A stretch of 64,000 bases of DNA, taken from Isochrysis galbana (lineage: Eukaryota > Haptophyta > Isochrysidales > Isochrysidaceae). A program made the translations under genes and the position numbers. Shown here in pieces: positions 59,581-64,000 of this stretch; position 1 is the first letter of the stretch; each line of letters begins with the position of its first letter. A model generated the notes under the pieces. The model saw nothing but the letters and a program-made list of their open reading frames with translations. It was not told the DNA's origin and made no database searches. The stretch lies in assembly GCA_018136815.1 (NCBI GenBank), contig CM030931.1, positions 857,511-921,510 of the forward strand. Reading direction: 5' to 3'.

Positions 59581-60784
59581 AGAGAATCGCCTCAATTCGA
59601 TCTCTCTCGCTCCGTTCCCCTTCATTTGGTATTCTTCAATGAAACTCCTGTTTTCGTATGATAACGGACATCTGTCTCCGCGCGCTGAAGTGTTTGCTTG
59701 TATTATGGATCGAGAGGGAGAGGGCGAGTAGCTACTGACATCATGTAATTCCATAAAACGTATGATGCTACAAAGTGTGAGATTACTGCTCGACGTCTCC
59801 TGGCTCTTGACCACGTTCCGTGTCCTAGTTCTCGGCCGCGCATGGAAATTGTAAGAGGTTTGGGCCGTTGTTTGATTCGTTGGCTTCCTATCTTCATTCG
59901 CTTCATTCCTTGCGTTTCAATTGTGAGTGTTCATTCGTTTGTTCGAGTGTGATTGTGTGTGTGCCTGCTTGGTCTGGACGTGCACCCCGATTGAGACTTG
60001 TCTTCAAACCTACGCGATCGCGTTTGGTTGAACCCACTGAGAGTGCACGCTCTTTGGGGGCTGAGACAAGGGGCCACACACTTTCATTCACTTTCAGTCG
60101 TCAGTCGTGTTTGTTTCGCTGTTTTGGCTTTTGTTCGTTCATTCATTCTTGTTTTGGGCTTGATCACCCCATGACTCGCGTGGACGCTCGACTTAAGTCG
60201 GGGGGTGTCGCATCCAGAGTATTTTATATACTCTAGGCGGATGCGGTGCTTCTATCAATGTGTAGTGTGTGAGAAAATTGAGTGAGTTTTGATTTTGCCG
60301 ATTAGTTACCTCGAAGCTCCGCCGCATTGCACGCCGAATTTGTGTTCCTTTGTCCTTATTTGTTTCATTGGTTTGTTTGTGCGATGTTGCGTTAGTTTTC
60401 GGAGTTTTCTTGTTGGTGAGTGAGTGATGGGGTGGTGTCTCGTGGGCCGTCGTCGCGATGTAGCGCGCCCTTTCCCCCGCTCTCTCAAGACTTCTCTTCA
60501 CTCCATACCCCTAGCCCCGCTGAGACTTGCCACGATCAAGCTTCGGCTTGATTCGACAAAAGAGCGAGTGAGGGGGAGAGGCACAACATCACAACATGGG
60601 CGGCGGTCGGCGGACAGATGGACGGACGGAATTACGGACACAGAGGGCCGATCGTAGACGAGTACGTATCGAGGTCGGAGTGGAAGGGAGGAGGTGGGAG
60701 GAAGACGTCGGCGGCGACGGCCAAGGAGCCCGCGAAAAGAGAAGGCGGCGGTGACTCGGAGAGAGAGGTGACGTCTGAAGGAGG
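59581..60784. other. Intergenic with a strong stem-loop at about 60210
   Basis: AGAGTAT-TTTAT-ATACTCT lies at about 60215-60233, bracketed by GCATCC and GGATGC. The plus frame 59868-60236 (122 residues, Cys/Ser/Phe-rich) has no family signal and is probably not a gene. The rest is TTCATT/GTTTG-rich. Confidence 0.4.
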
Positions 60785-61252
60785 CCAGCAGGGGCCTAGG
60801 AGCGCAGCTCAGGGGGGCAAGTAAGTGAGGCTGGGGCATGCCCCTGGTCCCTGGCCCCTCCTGCCTCTCCCTCGCTGGCTCTCGAGCCCCTGCCGACCTG
60901 CCGATCGACTGGAGTTGGCCGGGGGGTCTTGATCAGGGGGGGCCAAAAGGGAGGAGGGGTTGGTCAGAGGGATTGGCTGGCCACGACAGGCCAAGGCGGG
61001 CGATTCAGGATCCAGGCGTGCCTGTGCGTGGAGAGGGATGGGTCAACAGGGCAGTGTGCTCCTGGCAAGCCATCAGGCATGCCAGGAGAGTGGGTGGTTC
61101 CTCCCCCATGGCGGGGGAGGAGTGGAGAGAAGGAGGGGGCTCGCGCCCCACCATGGGTGAACCAAGTATAAATTAAGTTGGGGAGGAGTGGAGAGAGGGG
61201 GGCTCGTGCCCCCCAATGGGAATGGGCGAACGAACCAAGTATGAACTTAGTT
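60785..61252 (-). mobile_element. Two overlapping 5' remnants of the 397-889 element family
   Basis: The body from 60785 matches 545-889 (GGCTGGGGCATG, GGGCAGTGTGCTCCTGGCA, GGTGGTTCCTCCCCCATGG). One 5' end lies at about 61163 (AACCAAGTATAAATTAAGTT), and a second, only about 85 bases long, at about 61252 (AACCAAGTATGAACTTAGTT). The short one duplicates GGGGAGGAGTGGAGAGA. Both stem-loops are partly decayed. Confidence 0.75.
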
Positions 61253-62062
61253 GCGGGTCAAGAATTAGGCCGAAATTACGCATAGTCACGCCTTCTCGAC
61301 GGCAACGACAAACAATACGCCCTTAGGGTGGCGCAGTCGGAGTCCGAGTCCGCATCAAGTGGGCTTCTGACGAAACACGCGGACGCACGGACATACAGAC
61401 ATAGGGTCGTCGCACACACACACACATACACACGGACATACAGACATAGGGTCATCGCACACACAACATTAGCAAACACACACTATCTCTGTGTAGCTGA
61501 GAGGACACACGCGACAGCACACACCGCGCTACTGCGCACACGTCGAGCTAGCTCGAGCTAGCTGCCAACATCTCGCCCTGTCACCGCCGCATCAATCACG
61601 TTGCATGCGGTAGGCTGTCACGGACGCCAGCCAATCAATGGGCAGCATTTGAACATAATACCGTGGGAAGGGTGGTCTGTTGCCTTGAAGGCCCAGCGCT
61701 GCTGTGGTTTGACGCCGTCCAGCACAGCATGAAGTATCACCATCTCGGCAGGTTGCGATGCGTCATTTAAATCGTCGCCCCAGGATACCAAGATGACACC
61801 AACCACTGCTAGGCAACGAGATAGTGCTAGACTCAAGCTTTGGAATGCAGCCATTGAGACGCCTGCACCAATCTCTCCGTGCCAAATTTGAAGCAGCTGA
61901 AGGCATCATCGCGCATCCTCCACGCGCTGCTTTTGCGGGCCACGCGCTCCCTCTAGTCTCGGCAGTCCTCTTTCGGCACGTCGGTGTACGCCGACAAGGG
62001 CAGTCACCACAAAACATTTGCGGACTACCTCAAGCCATGTCCATTCATATTGTAGGTACATT
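61253..62062. other. Intergenic, microsatellite-like
   Basis: ACGGACATACAGACATAGGG occurs twice (about 61389 and 61431), each followed by a GTCrTCGCACACACA run. A GAGCTAGCTCGAGCTAGCT palindrome lies near 61545-61563. The last 300 bases probably form the ZIP gene 3' UTR. No gene was seen. Confidence 0.4.
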
Positions 62063-63545
62063 TCACAAGTACTCCTGCAGCTTCCACATCAGCGCGGCGG
62101 CCGCAACGCCGACAGCACCGCTCGTTCCAATGCCGCATGCCTCGACCGCCTCTTTGGCGAGCTCCAGCCATGCCACGTAGAGCATCGCGCCCGCGGCGAA
62201 GCCCAAGCCAGCAGGCTAAAATGATAGGGAAGCGGGCAAGGGGAGTAGAGATGAGGTCAAGCAGCCCTACATAAAGTCCGCCATGGACCATATTCATGAT
62301 TCCCGGTGATTTTGTGAGCAACGTATTCCCAATATGAAAAGTGTGGGCCGATGCAGTCTAAACGTGGGGCCTGCTCGCACCTGCAGCACAACGAACTCGT
62401 CCACAAACATAAAGCCGGCCATTGCCATGATTGGCTGGGGTAACGAGGTGAGCACGCTCCATAGGGCAGCCCCGAGCACTGACATACCACGGCTCACCTG
62501 AGTAAAGCATAGGGCAAGCGAGTGTCGATCGCTGGTAAGACGTTCGTGAAACTAATGACTCGCCCGAGGCCGGCTGAGCCGATATGCGGGGTTTGTGAGA
62601 AGAGTGCAGAAGCAATAGGCGCTGAAGAAAGGCCCTTTAGTTGCAAAGAGACTGCCAGCACGCAGCGTACACACAACATATTGTGTCCGCGCTCATCTCA
62701 ACCTCCAAGGCCATATGTGGCAGGAATATGGCGCACACCAAGACAACTGAGACAGCGAATCCTTCAGGCACATTGTGCACGGCCAAGGTTGTGGTGACGA
62801 GCATCCCGAGCTGTGGCGGGCTCGAGCCTCCAAAGGAGACGCCAATGCCAATGCCTTCACTAAAGGAATGCATCGTCATCACGACGATAATCAGCAACGC
62901 CTGGCGCACGTTAACACCATCCATGATCCCGATCGAGACGTCGTCGACCCCTTGCAGGACACGCTGCGAGAGAACCACAGACAGCACTCCGACTAGCACG
63001 CCAACTGCCACGGCTTGCGCAGGTGTACATGCTGTACCGGGCAACGGCGGGAGCCCCAAACCCTCAAACAGCAGCGCTGCGCTGGCAGACGTCATCATGC
63101 CCGCCGCAACGGCATTGGAGACACCGAGCAAGTGGTCCGAGATGCCTGTGTCGTGAGAAGGGCAAGAGTTGTATTGGTCAGTGGAACAAGCTGATGGCGA
63201 GATGCGGCTTTGGACTCGAGGGCAATCAAGGCACAGAGAGCGCCCAAGAGGCGATCAAAGAGCGCAGTAGTGTAGAACATTTCGTACGGACACGCCGCTC
63301 GCTCGGCGCTGGCACGGCTAGGGCTCGGACTCTCCTTTGACGAAGAGCATTGGCAGCGCTCCGAGGCCCGTAGAGAGCATTGTGACCCAACCGAACCACC
63401 AGACCTGACTCCTTGTTGGCCCGTCGGCGAGGGGTGTGGAGTAGGCTCTATGTGCGGCGAAGACCGAGGCGCCGAGCAGCAGCGCGCTCAGGCAGAGCTG
63501 CAGTGCCCATGGCTGCGGAGAGCGCTCCGACGTGCTGGCGCTCAT
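62063..63545 (-). CDS. ZIP-family metal (zinc) transporter
   Basis: Exons: 63545 to about 63330; 63145-62739; 62497-62381; 62215-62063. The last three join in phase 0 with GT-AG introns. Order: SQVWWFGWVTMLSTGLGALP (TM1-2), LLGVSNAVAAGMMTSASAAL (TM), VVMTMHSFSEGIGIGVSFGG (His and Glu of the metal path, TM4), TTTLAVHNVPEGFAVSVVL (TM5, second His/Glu set), then VSRGMSVLGAALWSVLTSLP, MAGFMFVDEF and PAGLGFAAGAMLYVAWLELA. The HNxPEG and HSFSEG motifs define the family, which moves Zn2+ or Fe2+ into the cytosol. About 300 residues with no His-rich loop is like the GufA/ZIP11-type subfamily. The exon 1 donor is unclear: no GT gives the phase needed by GC-ATC-TCG in exon 2. Confidence 0.9.
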
Positions 63546-64000
63546 CGCAGCAACACCGAGGCCATCCGCCGTGAAGCTTTCTTCCTCCCCTCGCGAGCGA
63601 GAAAGATTCTGTAAGCAGGCGAGTTTTCTTCTCTTTCGCACCTTCTCGCCCTCTCGCCACGAGCTCCGCGCGAGGTCCAACAGGTCGTTTTTTTTTCTCG
63701 CCCGCTGTGCCACCCTTCCCTCGCGCCCCCCCCCGCCACTTTTCGCTGGCCGATCTCAATACATCTGCCTCGTCTCCTGGGTGATGAGATGACACAGCCC
63801 ATACTCGTACTCGTACTCCTACCCCCTACTTTACACCTATCTATACCCTGAAGCCGGCAGGCAGGTGTTGCTTGGAATAAATCTACGCGCTTCGCTCATC
63901 GTGGATCTCTCGTTCCGCTCGTCGCCCTCGCCCTCGCGGTCGTCTCGCCAGCCCTCCGTTCTCCGTACTCCCTAAGGTCTAACGGGGGAGAGGGGGGAGG
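63546..64000. other. Upstream region of the ZIP gene
   Basis: TTTTTTT and C-runs lie near 63690-63740. It presumably holds the promoter. No other gene was seen up to the window edge. Confidence 0.4.

Noticed and set aside
59868..60236. 122-residue Cys/Phe/Ser-rich plus frame
   Set aside because: No domain, biased to TTC/TTG-rich sequence, no homologous second copy.
1..64000. tRNA and rRNA genes
   Set aside because: No T-arm/acceptor combination or rRNA block was recognised by eye; a tRNAscan run would settle it.

Overview
The window reads as nuclear DNA of a unicellular eukaryote, probably a flagellated, photosynthetic or formerly photosynthetic microalga. Genes are split by short GT-AG introns (about 90 to 200 bases), spacing is loose, base composition is GC-rich, and there are no operons. 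The gene set fits this: a D-glycerate 3-kinase (photorespiration), a carotenoid oxygenase, a long-form QueF (7-deazaguanine metabolism), a CCDC77 orthologue (centrosome/cilium), TELO2, a ZIP metal transporter, a condensin CAP-G-like HEAT protein, a SLIP-GC/dynamin-like GTPase and a secreted type-B carboxylesterase. Ankyrin and leucine-rich-repeat fragments of the kind expanded in haptophytes and some other algae are present. I cannot name the species; a haptophyte or prasinophyte-like alga would fit.

Layout. 1-1.3 kb: retroelement debris. 1.7-4.9 kb (-): GTPase. 5.5-10.2 kb: ankyrin fragment, LRR pseudogene, and a Cys-rich gene split by a LINE. 10.9-11.9 kb (-): coiled-coil protein. 12.2 kb: MITE. 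13.4-17.2 kb (-): TELO2. 18-21.3 kb: small gene, carotenoid oxygenase (+), short satellite. 22-24.4 kb: short retroelement and CAP-G-like gene (-). 24.7-27.4 kb: dispersed repeat, 20-bp minisatellite, CT tract, Myb-like fragment. 27.7-30.5 kb (+): carboxylesterase in six exons. 30.5-40.6 kb: nested LINE cluster with one membrane-protein gene. 41-43.4 kb (-): Ala/Pro-rich protein with a bZIP-like basic region. 45-46.3 kb: 19-bp minisatellite and ankyrin gene. 47.3-48.4 kb (-): glycerate kinase. 48.8-51.5 kb: LINE. 52.2-53.1 kb (+): QueF. 53.4-55 kb: LINE pieces. 55.8-58.3 kb (-): CCDC77. 58.4-61.3 kb: retroelement ends and a TTAA-flanked MITE. 62-63.5 kb (-): ZIP transporter.

The host genes look unrelated and show no shared pathway. 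What ties the window together is one retroelement system. At least two classes of L1-like LINE, plus short elements carrying only their ends, are present. Seven copies are delimited by target-site duplications. In the five with an intact 5' end, the sense-strand 5' terminus is a small stem-loop lying 4 to 9 bases before an ATGG. Its arm sequence differs between families while pairing is kept, usually around a TTAT loop. The 3' ends finish in a run of T on the sense strand, after one of two conserved tails. A 275-base copy keeps only the ORF start and the last few dozen bases yet has a 16-base target duplication, so the two ends appear sufficient for mobilisation.
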